Below, one piece after another: positions 1 through 8,474 of a stretch of 64,000 bases of DNA. Origin of the DNA: Caldicellulosiruptor bescii DSM 6725 (GTDB taxonomy: Bacteria; Bacillota; Thermoanaerobacteria; Caldicellulosiruptorales; Caldicellulosiruptoraceae); the NCBI RefSeq assembly GCF_000022325.1, contig NC_012034.1, positions 2,710,001 to 2,774,000 of the forward strand, written 5' to 3'. Position 1 is the first letter of the stretch. Each line of letters begins with the position of its first letter. A program made the translations under genes and the position numbers. The notes under the pieces are model-generated. The model was given only the letters and a program-made list of their open reading frames with translations, was not told the origin of the DNA and searched no databases.

Positions 1-1118
1 GAAAGCGCATTGTTAGCTACTGGCCAAACAGCAGACATCTCTGGGATGTTTGGCATAGGTATTCCAACCTTTGCCTGTTCAGCAAATGCGCTCATGATTT
101 TGTCTGCCTTGACCTCGCTACTTGTTAGCACCTTGTTCAAAACAGGTATTCTGTGACCAACTTTGAACAGTGTCAGAGCAGAGTTTTCAACAAGATACTT
201 CATAAGTTTGAAAGCTGCATCTTTGTTTTTGGACTTTGCTGAAACGAATGCTGCCTGAACACCAACAAACGATGGTGTTGGTTTTCCATCATCTGTCTTT
301 GGCAATGGTGCTACTGCAAATGGTACTTTTGCCTTTATAAAGTCCTGAACATCCCATGGACCGCTGATGTAAAATGCAATCTTCTGGTTCTGGAAGTTAC
401 CCTTTGCAATATCACCCTTGATGTCCTTTGGCATGAATTTATATGTCTGAACAAAATCTCTTATCAATGAAAGTCCTTTTATCGCACCATTTGTTGCAAG
501 TCCGATATCGTTTGGATCAAGCGAACCACCCTTGTTCTTGAACACATATCCACCATTTTGAGCAATGAACGCAAAGCTGAAATAGAAGTTGTTAACATCG
601 TACATAAACCCGTATTTCTTAGCCAATGTGATGAGCTGGCTCATTGTCTTTGGAGCCTCTTTTACTTTTGATGTATTATAGAAAAGCGCATATGTCTCCA
701 TAGCAATTGGAAGAGCATAGAGCTTCCCTTCAAATGAACATGCATCAAGCGCAGTTGATACAAAGTTTTTCTTGTCAATGAGATTTGCTGGAACTGCTTC
801 TAAAAGCTTTGCTTTCCAGAAAGCACCAAGGTTATCATGTGGAATACCAAACATGATATCTGGACCTTTTCCGCTCATTGCAGCTGTCTGGAAGCTCTGG
901 AACGAACCTTGGTCTGTGATGACTTTTACAGTGTATCCATTTTCTTTTCCCCACTTATCTGCAATTGGTTGCAAAGCTTTTACTTCATCCTGAGTAAGAT
1001 GTGACCAGACAACAAGCTGTTTTTTGGATGTCGCAAATACTCCGCTCAGTGGTATCAGCGCCACAACCGCAAAAGTAATTATTAGCGCTACTGTCAAGAT
1101 TCTTTTTAGATTTTTCAT
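1..1118 (-). CDS. malE: Maltodextrin-type ABC transporter substrate-binding protein, 3' end outside window
   Basis: The protein captures malto-oligosaccharides outside the cell for the permeases encoded at 3973-5750. About 372 codons are visible, starting at the ATG 1116-1118 behind a strong GGAGG site; the family is near 390-400 residues, so only the C-terminal tail is missing. A basic N-terminus and hydrophobic core (residues 1-23) form a signal peptide, but I see no lipobox cysteine, which is unusual for a Gram-positive binding protein. The family-type stretch GPDIMFGIPHDNLG and a later FYISGPWDV support the assignment. Sugar specificity is inferred from neighbours (phosphorylase, GH13, MalF/MalG). 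Confidence 0.85.
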   Translation of the reverse strand, partial: MKNLKRILTVALIITFAVVALIPLSGVFATSKKQLVVWSHLTQDEVKALQPIADKWGKENGYTVKVITDQGSFQSFQTAAMSGKGPDIMFGIPHDNLGAFWKAKLLEAVPANLIDKKNFVSTALDACSFEGKLYALPIAMETYALFYNTSKVKEAPKTMSQLITLAKKYGFMYDVNNFYFSFAFIAQNGGYVFKNKGGSLDPNDIGLATNGAIKGLSLIRDFVQTYKFMPKDIKGDIAKGNFQNQKIAFYISGPWDVQDFIKAKVPFAVAPLPKTDDGKPTPSFVGVQAAFVSAKSKNKDAAFKLMKYLVENSALTLFKVGHRIPVLNKVLTSSEVKADKIMSAFAEQAKVGIPMPNIPEMSAVWPVANNAL

Positions 1119-1150
1119 AATCAAAACAACCTCCCTTAAGTTTATTTAAT

Positions 1151-1166
1151 ATGCAAACGTTTGATA
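1151..1166. promoter_or_regulatory. LacI-family operator upstream of malE
   Basis: The 10-bp perfect palindrome CAAACGTTTG (1154-1163) within TGCAAACGTTTGAT is a typical LacI/GalR-type operator. It sits just downstream of the malE -10 box, overlapping the expected transcription start, so bound repressor would block initiation. The adjacent LacI-type regulator gene is the obvious candidate binder. Confidence 0.75.
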
Positions 1167-1171
1167 ATAAC

Positions 1172-1200
1172 ATTATATATTTCTCTCTAAAAAAAGTCAA
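1172..1200 (-). promoter_or_regulatory. malE promoter
   Basis: On the minus strand TTGACT (1195-1200) and TATAAT (1172-1177) are separated by exactly 17 bases, a near-perfect vegetative promoter. malE therefore has its own promoter in addition to the one before malF. Confidence 0.75.
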
Positions 1201-1257
1201 GAGAGAGAAAAAATTTTTGACTCCATCAATAAATTTAGTTTCTTTTTAATGCAATCA

Positions 1258-2280
1258 TTATAACGTTTGAGCTTTTCCGCACGAGTCTCTTTCAACAATC
1301 TGATGTGGAACAATTATTCTTCTGTAAGTCTTTGCTGACTCACTTAAGTCCATCATCAACACTTCGGCAGCAAGCCTGCCAAGGTGAAAAATATTAATAT
1401 CAACTGTTGTTAGAGGTGGTTGGCATATCTCACTAACAATGGAGTTATTGAAAGAAATCACTGAAAGTTCTTTCCCCACATTAAGATTTAAACTTTCAGC
1501 AACTTTGAAAATCTCAATCGCAATCAGATCGTCCATACACACTATGGCAGTTGGCTTATCCTCTTGACTTAAAATCTCATATGCATTTTCTCTGTAACTT
1601 TTTTTGTAATTGCTTGCAAATTTTATATAGGTATTTTTTGGTTGTATACCGTATTTCTCAAGAGCTTTTTTGTAGCCTGAAAACCTGTCGCTTGTTACTA
1701 CCAAATCACTGGGTCCGCCCATGAAGGCAATTTTCCTATGCCCCAGCCTTATGAGGTACTCGGTGGCTTCAAATCCTGCTTTGATATTGTCGTTATCCAC
1801 CCAGTTTACACTGTTTTCATAGCCAATTGGTCTTCCAATCACAACAAACTTAAAGTCAATGCTCTTTAGATACTCAATTGCTGGGTCCTTTTCCCTTGAT
1901 GAAAGGAGCACAAACCCATCAACCTTTTTGCTCTCAACAAGTCTTTTCAAAAGCTCTTTTTCCTTTTCAGGATTTGAGATTGCAAGCAGGATATCATACT
2001 CAAAACTATTTACTAAATTACATATGCTCGTTATCACCTGGTCGAAAAAAGAATTTAAAAAAGCGTTCTCGGGCTCTCGCGGCACAAATACACCAACCGT
2101 GAAAGATTTTTTTACAACCAGCCCCTTTGCATTTGCATTAGGAACATAGCCAAGTTTTTTTATAGCCTCAAGAACCCGCTTGGTTGTCTCAGGACTGATT
2201 TTGCTACTGCCAGCAAGAACCCGCGAAACAGTTGATGGTGAAACATTGGCTTCTTTAGCTATTTCTTTTATTGTTGCCAT
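1258..2280 (-). CDS. LacI-family transcriptional regulator of the maltodextrin genes
   Basis: This is a LacI/GalR-type sugar-responsive repressor of about 340 residues. Residues 1-30 hold the helix-turn-helix (IKEIAKEANVSPSTVSRVL) and the hinge helix follows near residue 50; the remainder is a periplasmic-binding-protein-like effector domain (GHRKIAFMGG, CMDDLIAIEI). A GTG at 2283 directly precedes the ATG at 2280, both within reach of the GAGG site at 2292-2295; I prefer the ATG because family members start MATIKEIA. It lies between the phosphorylase and malE, and operators of the right type occur at four promoters nearby, so it probably controls this regulon. The inducer is not deducible. 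Confidence 0.88.
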   Translation of the reverse strand: MATIKEIAKEANVSPSTVSRVLAGSSKISPETTKRVLEAIKKLGYVPNANAKGLVVKKSFTVGVFVPREPENAFLNSFFDQVITSICNLVNSFEYDILLAISNPEKEKELLKRLVESKKVDGFVLLSSREKDPAIEYLKSIDFKFVVIGRPIGYENSVNWVDNDNIKAGFEATEYLIRLGHRKIAFMGGPSDLVVTSDRFSGYKKALEKYGIQPKNTYIKFASNYKKSYRENAYEILSQEDKPTAIVCMDDLIAIEIFKVAESLNLNVGKELSVISFNNSIVSEICQPPLTTVDINIFHLGRLAAEVLMMDLSESAKTYRRIIVPHQIVERDSCGKAQTL

Positions 2281-2286
2281 CACCTA

Positions 2287-3909
2287 TCAATCCTCGTGGG
2301 ATTTTTGAATGTACATCTTCTCGTAGTACTCCTTTACCATCCTCTCTGCAGAAAACTTTTCAAGTGTAGATTCAATGCTATTTTGCATCATCTTTACCCA
2401 TTTGTCTTTGTTTTTATAGTATGTTGGTATTACCTCGTTTTGCATGACATTAACTAAACTCTTAAGGTCGTGGCTATCTTGTTCTTTTTCGTCTTTTGAC
2501 TCAAACCCATCGCCAATTTGCCAACCATTGATTCCATGTTGGCACGCCTCAGGCCACCATCCATCCAAGGTGGAAACGTTCAAAACACCGTTCATTGCAG
2601 CTTTCATCCCTGAGGTTCCGCACGCTTCTAAAGGTCTTCGCGGGTTGTTGAGCCAGATATCGCATCCGCGGGTTAGCATCTTACCAATTTCCATGTCATA
2701 GTCTTCCAAAAACACGACCTTGCCGGGATACTTTTTGGACATTGCAATGATGTTGTTGACAATCTCTTTGCCGGTGTCATCCAGCGGATGGCTTTTGCCT
2801 GCAAAGATTATTTGAAGATCGTTTTTGAACATCTTGTCAGCCGCTTCTTTGTCCCTAAAAATGAGGTCGCTTCGCTTATATGGAGCTGCCCTTCTTGCAA
2901 ATCCAATTGTCAAAACATCTTCTCTTAATTTAACGCCCGTTCTTTTTTCAACAAAATCCAAAAGCTCACGTTTTATTTGAGTATGTGTCTGCCAAAGCTT
3001 TTCAGGATTGTGTCTTGATTCTAATATTCTTCTGTCTGCCCATGTTCCAACATGAACACCGTTTGTAATACCAATTATTTTGCTTCTTCTATCAACCTGA
3101 GCCCACATAGCATTCGCAGTTACTCTGTGCAGGTCAGACACAGCATTTGAAATGCGAGCAAGTCTTAGCGCTGCAACTGTCATGTTAAAAGGCGCACCGC
3201 CAATATAAACAAGCTGCTCTTCTGTAAGATTCAAGTTTGCACCCATATACATAAGAAGTTTTAAAGGATGTGTTTCATTTCCTGCTTCAACAGGTGTATG
3301 TGTTGTAAACACAATCTTTTCTCTTGCTTTAGATAGTGCCTGTTCAAATGAAAGACCTTTTTCTTCCATGTAATACCTTACAAGCTCAAGTCCAGCAAAC
3401 ACAGCATGTCCTTCATTGAAATGATACACATCAACCTTGATACCAAGCTCTTTTAAAGCCCTCACACCGCCAATACCCAAAACCATCTCTTGAGCAACTC
3501 TTTCTTCACCGAACCAGCCATAAAGCTGTCCTGTAATCCACCTGTCACTATTTTCAGGAAGGTCAGTGTCAAGAAGGTAAAGGTCACTATTTCCAAAATT
3601 GTCAACTTTCCACACCTTGCAGTACACATCTCTGTTTCTAATTCTTACCTTAACCTTAACACCTGTGTCTTTTAAAAAGTTGTACCTATAGATTGGAAAA
3701 GCATCAATCACACCATATTCTTCTGTCACAATCTGCTTGTTATACCCTTGCTTCCACAGAATTCCAACACCTACAACAGGGTATCCTAAATCCTTTGCAG
3801 CTTTTAAATAGTCACCTGCAAGTATTCCAAGCCCACCTGCGTAGATTTTGAAGTTAGAATCAAGACCAAACTCCATGCTAAAATACGCGACTGTAGGAAG
3901 TTTTTTCAT
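2287..3909 (-). CDS. Alpha-glucan (maltodextrin) phosphorylase, GT35
   Basis: The enzyme cleaves alpha-1,4-glucans with phosphate to give glucose 1-phosphate in the cytosol, using pyridoxal phosphate. The N-terminus (YFSMEFGLDSNFKIYAGGLG) and the cofactor-lysine motif EACGTSGMKAAMNG near residue 430 mark the family. At 540 residues it belongs to the short archaeal/thermophile type, not the roughly 800-residue E. coli MalP type. The start is ATG 3907-3909 behind GGAGGAT. It ends 6 bp before the regulator start and follows malG, fitting phosphorolytic use of imported maltodextrins. Confidence 0.9.
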   Translation of the reverse strand: MKKLPTVAYFSMEFGLDSNFKIYAGGLGILAGDYLKAAKDLGYPVVGVGILWKQGYNKQIVTEEYGVIDAFPIYRYNFLKDTGVKVKVRIRNRDVYCKVWKVDNFGNSDLYLLDTDLPENSDRWITGQLYGWFGEERVAQEMVLGIGGVRALKELGIKVDVYHFNEGHAVFAGLELVRYYMEEKGLSFEQALSKAREKIVFTTHTPVEAGNETHPLKLLMYMGANLNLTEEQLVYIGGAPFNMTVAALRLARISNAVSDLHRVTANAMWAQVDRRSKIIGITNGVHVGTWADRRILESRHNPEKLWQTHTQIKRELLDFVEKRTGVKLREDVLTIGFARRAAPYKRSDLIFRDKEAADKMFKNDLQIIFAGKSHPLDDTGKEIVNNIIAMSKKYPGKVVFLEDYDMEIGKMLTRGCDIWLNNPRRPLEACGTSGMKAAMNGVLNVSTLDGWWPEACQHGINGWQIGDGFESKDEKEQDSHDLKSLVNVMQNEVIPTYYKNKDKWVKMMQNSIESTLEKFSAERMVKEYYEKMYIQKSHED

Positions 3910-3972
3910 TCTATCTAATCCTCCTTCTAAAAAAGAATTTTTATAATTTTTATGGTCAATTTAAACCTCAAA

Positions 3973-4842
3973 TTAACCCTTGATAGCACCTGCTGCAAGA
4001 CCGCTTTGAATCTGTTTTTGTAGTGCCATGTATATAATCACAATTGGCAGTGATGCTAGTATTGATGCTGCTGAAAACATAGGCCAGTTAGCTGAAAACT
4101 GGTTGTTTATAAAGTTTCTAAGTCCAATTGGGACTGTTGCATTTTCAGGTGACTGTAAAACTAAGCTTGAAAGCAAAAACTCGTTGAACACACCGTTAAA
4201 ACTCCAGATAAACATCACAGCAAGCATTGGTGCAGTAAGTGGTAGAATAATCTTTCTGAAAATCAGAAAATGTCCTGCACCGTCAATTATTGCCGCCTCA
4301 TCAATCTCGTATGGTATCTGGTCCATGTTTCCTTTCAAAAGCCAGATGTTAAACGCAGAACCACCTGCCAGTACCAGAATGAGTGCGAAAAGATTGTCAA
4401 GAAGATTGAACTTTGCTAAAAGCCCATATATCGCAGGCATTGCCATAAATGTTGGAAACATCTGCAGAATTAAAAGTGTTTTGAGTCCGTTTTTCCTTCC
4501 AACAAAGTTTATCCTTGAAAATGCATATGCTGCGGGAGCTGTCATGAAAATCTGCAAGAATGCAACTCCAAAACACACAATCAAGCTATTTTTGACCCAC
4601 ATCACAAAGTCAGGCAGTGTCTGAGAAGGACTGCTCTTTTTCCTAAAAAGCTCTATATAGTTCTCAAACGTAATCTCTTTTGGGAAAAACGACGACTGGA
4701 AGAACGCCCCACCTTTTGATAGCGACGCAACTATGATAAACCATGTAGGAAGTAGCGACAGTATTATCGCAACCCAAATAATCACTCTTGATATCCACAG
4801 AACAATAGCATCCTGCTTTGTCATATACTCTCTTCCAACCAT
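3973..4842 (-). CDS. malG: Maltodextrin ABC transporter permease MalG
   Basis: This is an inner-membrane permease subunit of a carbohydrate uptake ABC transporter (MalG type, 289 residues, about six membrane segments). The cytoplasmic EAA loop that contacts the ATPase is visible as EIDEAAIIDGAGHFLIFRKI near residue 190. Its ATG overlaps the malF stop as TAATG, so the two are translationally coupled. No ATP-binding subunit is encoded nearby; as in many Firmicutes a shared MsmX-like ATPase elsewhere probably energises it (inference). Confidence 0.88.
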   Translation of the reverse strand: MVGREYMTKQDAIVLWISRVIIWVAIILSLLPTWFIIVASLSKGGAFFQSSFFPKEITFENYIELFRKKSSPSQTLPDFVMWVKNSLIVCFGVAFLQIFMTAPAAYAFSRINFVGRKNGLKTLLILQMFPTFMAMPAIYGLLAKFNLLDNLFALILVLAGGSAFNIWLLKGNMDQIPYEIDEAAIIDGAGHFLIFRKIILPLTAPMLAVMFIWSFNGVFNEFLLSSLVLQSPENATVPIGLRNFINNQFSANWPMFSAASILASLPIVIIYMALQKQIQSGLAAGAIKG

Positions 4843-5750
4843 TATCTTTCACCACCCTCAAATGCTCTTGTCAGTTTCATGTTGATAAGCGAAATTGTTC
4901 CCACAATGAAGAAGATTATGATTGACATCGCAGAGGCAAGGTCGTACCTGTAAAACTGCATTGTAAGCTTGTATGTTGTTGAGACAAGAAGGTCTGTGTG
5001 CCCTGCAAACTGAGTGTCAAGCCTTGCAGGTCCGCCGCCTGTCACAAGGTATACAACGTTGAAGTTGTTGAAAGCATATGCAAACGATGAAATCAAAATT
5101 GGAAGCGCTGTTGGTACAATCATAGGTATTGTAATTTTAAATAGCTTTGTAAACCAGCCAGCTCCGTCTATCTCAGCAACCTCGTAAAGCTCTGGTGGAA
5201 TTGACTGAAGAGCACCAAGTGACGCATTCATCATAAACGGGTATGAAAGCCACAGATTAACAATAAATATACTTATCTTTGCCCAAAACGGGTCTGTCAT
5301 CCAAGGCAATGGATTAAGGTGAATTGTTTTTAAAAGCATGTTTATAGCTCCGTACTCTTCATTCAATAGTCCCTGCCATGCCAAAGAAGCAATTGTTCCT
5401 GGGATGGCCCATGGGATTATTAATATTGACCTGTAAATATTTGTCTCTTTCATAAATTTGTTGTTAAGAAGCACAGCAAGCAAAAGCCCCACTGCAAAAT
5501 TGATAAGAACTGTAACAAGTGCAAATGTAAATGTCCATGCAAATGTTGGCGCAAATACCTCTTTGAAAGGTCCTGTTATGATATCAACAAAGTTCTTAAA
5601 TCCTACAAATTTGTAGTCTTCCATGTGGTTGAGATTAAAATTTGTAAATGCATAATAAACTGTCATAGCAATAGGGAAGAAAGATAGCACTGCCATGGAT
5701 ATCAAAGCTGGCGCAAGATATACATAACCTATTGGCTCGCGCTTTTTCAT
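4842..5750 (-). CDS. malF: Maltodextrin ABC transporter permease MalF
   Basis: This is the partner permease of MalG, with a long first hydrophobic segment after MKKREPIGYVYLAPALIS and an EAA loop (ELYEVAEIDGAGWFTKLFKI) in the second half. The reading frame is open further upstream, but the longer version would run through the operator, and the AAGGAGG-type site at about 5760-5767 places the start at ATG 5748-5750, giving about 302 residues. It is the first gene of the malFG-phosphorylase-regulator transcript. Confidence 0.88.
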   Translation of the reverse strand: MKKREPIGYVYLAPALISMAVLSFFPIAMTVYYAFTNFNLNHMEDYKFVGFKNFVDIITGPFKEVFAPTFAWTFTFALVTVLINFAVGLLLAVLLNNKFMKETNIYRSILIIPWAIPGTIASLAWQGLLNEEYGAINMLLKTIHLNPLPWMTDPFWAKISIFIVNLWLSYPFMMNASLGALQSIPPELYEVAEIDGAGWFTKLFKITIPMIVPTALPILISSFAYAFNNFNVVYLVTGGGPARLDTQFAGHTDLLVSTTYKLTMQFYRYDLASAMSIIIFFIVGTISLINMKLTRAFEGGER

Positions 5751-5779
5751 AATTTTTTTCCTCCTTTGAAATAGAATGT

Positions 5780-5791
5780 GCAATCGTTTGC
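5780..5791. promoter_or_regulatory. LacI-family operator upstream of malF
   Basis: GCAATCGTTTGC is a near-palindrome with one mismatched pair, of the same type as the malE site. It lies between the malF -10 box and the ribosome binding site, in the same position relative to the promoter as at malE. Confidence 0.65.
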
Positions 5792-5801
5792 TCTTGAGAA
5801 T

Positions 5802-5830
5802 ATTATACAATCCTCTTTCTTGCGTGTCAA
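5802..5830 (-). promoter_or_regulatory. malF promoter, full consensus
   Basis: Reading the minus strand, TTGACA (5825-5830) and TATAAT (5802-5807) are separated by 17 bases: a perfect sigma-A consensus pair. The operator at 5780-5791 follows immediately. Confidence 0.8.
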
Positions 5831-5856
5831 CATTTTTTAGTCTTTTCTATAAGAGT

Positions 5857-7587
5857 TTATTTAACAATTACAATTTCAAAGCTCTCGGGATTTAGTTCAA
5901 GTTCAATATAGCATGAATGGTTTTTAATTTTCTGCTGCGTGCTGAAAAATTCAATTTCTCTGTCAACAATAAACTCTGACCACAGCTTTACTTTTTGCAA
6001 AGCTTTGCGTGGATTAAAAAGAATGTACACAGCTTCACTTTCACTTTTTCTTTCAAAGCAAAGCACATCACCAATCGAAAACTCTTTAACATAGTCACTG
6101 TTTAAAGCCGAAGATGTTTTTTTGAGATCTATCAATCTTCTGTAAAGCTTAAAAATCTCCTTGTCCTGCTTTTCTTCTTCCCATATCATCCCCCTTCTGC
6201 AGTCGGGGTCATGTCCGCCTTCCATTCCAATCTCATCACCATAGTAAATCATAGGAATTCCCTGATAGGTAAGGTTGTACACTGCAGCAAGCATTGCAAG
6301 TTTTTTGTTTCCATGTCTTGTTAAAACCCTTTCTGTGTCGTGGCTGCCAATGAGGTTCAGCTGGCACGAAAAAAGTATAGGATTAAATTTTAGCCTGTAA
6401 TCTGCCAAAATCCTTGATGCATCCTCTGCATTATATTTACCCATCAAATACCTTGCAAAAACCTCCCACGAAAAGTAGTTCATCACCCCATCAAACATGT
6501 CTCCCATAAGGAAATTTTCGCTCCTGTGCATTACCTCACCAATTAAAAGAATGTCTTTTTTTATGGCTTTTAGCTCATTTCTTATCCTTCTTATAAAGTT
6601 TTTGTCAAGCTCGTTTGCAACATCAAACCTAAAGCCGTCAACGTCAAACTCCAAAAGCCAATACTTTAAAACTTCTAAAAAGAAGTCCTGGACATCTTTG
6701 TTTGAAGTATTTATTCTTGGCATGCTCCTCACATTTGTTGCAAAGGTCTCATAGTTTCCTTTTTGGATATCCACAGGTAAAGACCTTATATTATACCAGC
6801 TATAATACTTTGAATTTTCTCCATTTTTTATAACATCCTGAAAAGCAAAAAATCCAACGCCTGTGTGGTTAAAAACCATGTCAAGTATTATCCTGATGCC
6901 ATTTTCGTGAAGACTGTCAACAAGTTCTTTGAACTCCTCTTTTGTACCTAAAATCGGGTCAACGTCAAAGTAGTCATCTACATTGTAGCGGTGGCTAGAG
7001 GTTGATTTAAAAATTGGTGTAAGATAAATGGCATTTATTCCAAGAGTTTTAAAATACTCTATTTTTTCTTTTATGCCTGCAAAATCACCACCAAGAAAAA
7101 CTTCAGAGCCTGGTACATCCCAGCTGCAGTAATCCCAATCAAATAATTTTTTGCTGTGCACTTCTTTTTTGCCTCTTTTGAACCTGTCTGGGAAAATCTC
7201 GTAGACAACCAAACCTTCTGCAAAAGACGGCTTTTCAAAAATATCTGCCTCATTCGCATAAGGAAACTGGAAAGAATCAAAATACAGGTTTTCTTCAGTA
7301 TCTACAAGTCCAAACTGGTTAAATATTTTAAAACTTCCATCCAAAAGCTCAATCAAAAACTTGTACGCAAATCTTGGCGTTTTGTTTTGCACATGCGCTG
7401 TATACACTTCAAAACTTCCAACGTTCATGTAAAAATCCATCTTCACTTTCTGAACATCCAAATCATACCTGTCTGAGAATATCAAACTGACACTTCTTGC
7501 AAATCCTTTTTGCACCCAAAGTTTTACATAAAACCTATCTTTGCTCATAGCAAAAATGTCATGAACTTGATTGTGGATAACCTGCAA
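5857..7587 (-). CDS. Cytoplasmic GH13 alpha-glucan hydrolase (neopullulanase/cyclomaltodextrinase-like)
   Basis: This GH13 enzyme has no signal peptide, so it acts on imported oligosaccharides. Numbered from the upstream ATG 7629, an N-terminal beta domain (to about 130) precedes a TIM barrel with YEIFPDRF (143-150), DMVFNHTGVG (250), nucleophile D336 in GFRFDVANE, acid/base E365 in LLIGEV and D431 in LIGSHDTER. The ATG at 7629 has no Shine-Dalgarno, whereas an in-frame TTG at 7587 sits 10 bases after AAGGAG, so I place the start there (576 residues). Exact specificity (neopullulanase, maltogenic amylase or cyclomaltodextrinase) cannot be settled by eye. Confidence 0.87.
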   Translation of the reverse strand: MQVIHNQVHDIFAMSKDRFYVKLWVQKGFARSVSLIFSDRYDLDVQKVKMDFYMNVGSFEVYTAHVQNKTPRFAYKFLIELLDGSFKIFNQFGLVDTEENLYFDSFQFPYANEADIFEKPSFAEGLVVYEIFPDRFKRGKKEVHSKKLFDWDYCSWDVPGSEVFLGGDFAGIKEKIEYFKTLGINAIYLTPIFKSTSSHRYNVDDYFDVDPILGTKEEFKELVDSLHENGIRIILDMVFNHTGVGFFAFQDVIKNGENSKYYSWYNIRSLPVDIQKGNYETFATNVRSMPRINTSNKDVQDFFLEVLKYWLLEFDVDGFRFDVANELDKNFIRRIRNELKAIKKDILLIGEVMHRSENFLMGDMFDGVMNYFSWEVFARYLMGKYNAEDASRILADYRLKFNPILFSCQLNLIGSHDTERVLTRHGNKKLAMLAAVYNLTYQGIPMIYYGDEIGMEGGHDPDCRRGMIWEEEKQDKEIFKLYRRLIDLKKTSSALNSDYVKEFSIGDVLCFERKSESEAVYILFNPRKALQKVKLWSEFIVDREIEFFSTQQKIKNHSCYIELELNPESFEIVIVK

Positions 7588-7660
7588 ATTTTGCACTCTC
7601 CTTCGGAAATATTTTTTGAAATACAACATTGAAATTTATTTTATCACTTTTCTATCTATA

Positions 7661-7676
7661 ATGCAAATGTTTGCAT
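7661..7676. promoter_or_regulatory. LacI-family operator between divergent GH13 and aldolase genes
   Basis: ATGCAAATGTTTGCAT is a 7-bp inverted repeat around a 2-bp centre, matching the other operators in the window. It lies 75-90 bp upstream of the GH13 start and about 150 bp upstream of the aldolase start. I could not identify a clear promoter beside it on either strand. Confidence 0.6.
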
Positions 7677-7823
7677 AAATTTGTTTTGTAGGCACTTATA
7701 AAGTTTTCAAAATGTCAAATTTGGGTATTTTCAAATCAACCAAATAATTGTAAAATAAAATAGAACAAAAAATCAAAACAATACAATATTACGACAATAC
7801 ACTTTAAAAGAAAGGTGGAAAAA

Positions 7824-8474
7824 ATGCAGGATATAAGAAGTATCAAATCACAGATATGCAGAATTGGAAGAATCATGTACGAAAGAGGATATATTAGCGG
7901 ACCTGATGGAAACATCTCTGTAAGGGTGGACCGGGATAAGATCATCACAACACCGTCGGGTGTGTCGAAAGGTTTTTTGAGTGAAGATATGCTTGTTCTA
8001 ATTGATATGGAAGGCAAAATTCTTGAAAAGACAAATTACAAGCCATCATCTGAGATAAAGATGCACCTTAAAGTCTATCAAGAAAGAGAAGATGTTAATG
8101 CATGTGTTCATGCACACTCACCTTATGCAACCACATTTGCAGTCTTAAGAAAGCCTCTTGACAAACCAATTTTAGCAGAGTCAGTCTTCATCTTTGGCGG
8201 GTATATTCCTGTTGCGCCGTTTGCAACACCTTCAACAGTTGAGGTACCAGAGTCAATAGCACCTTTTATAAAAAACTACGATGCTGTGCTTCTTTCAAAC
8301 CATGGCGTTTTGACATACGACAAGGACTTTGAGATGGCATTTTACAAGCTTGAGATTGTTGAGTTCTGGGCAAAGATTTTATTTCTATCAAGTCAGATAG
8401 GCACACCGCAGGTTCTGAGCGCTGAGGAAATTCAAAAGGTTTTGGATTTGAGAAAGGAGACCAAAAATGCTTGA
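7824..8474 (+). CDS. Class II (zinc) sugar-phosphate aldolase, fuculose/rhamnulose-phosphate type
   Basis: Members cleave fuculose-1-P, rhamnulose-1-P or related phosphates to dihydroxyacetone phosphate and an aldehyde, or epimerise ribulose-5-P. Zinc-ligand motifs are visible as HAHSPYATTFAV near residue 95 and NHGVLTYD near residue 150; the N-terminus has GNISVR and TPSG, which bind phosphate. A GTG at 7815 overlaps the ribosome binding site AAAGGTGG, so the true start is ATG 7824 (216 residues). It overlaps the GH106-like gene by 8 bp, and that context favours a deoxyhexose pathway. Confidence 0.82.
   Translation: MQDIRSIKSQICRIGRIMYERGYISGPDGNISVRVDRDKIITTPSGVSKGFLSEDMLVLIDMEGKILEKTNYKPSSEIKMHLKVYQEREDVNACVHAHSPYATTFAVLRKPLDKPILAESVFIFGGYIPVAPFATPSTVEVPESIAPFIKNYDAVLLSNHGVLTYDKDFEMAFYKLEIVEFWAKILFLSSQIGTPQVLSAEEIQKVLDLRKETKNA

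Noticed and set aside
5751-5810. N-terminal extension of MalF to 322 residues
   Set aside because: It would place the start inside the operator and upstream of the strong ribosome site; the shorter start fits promoter and family.
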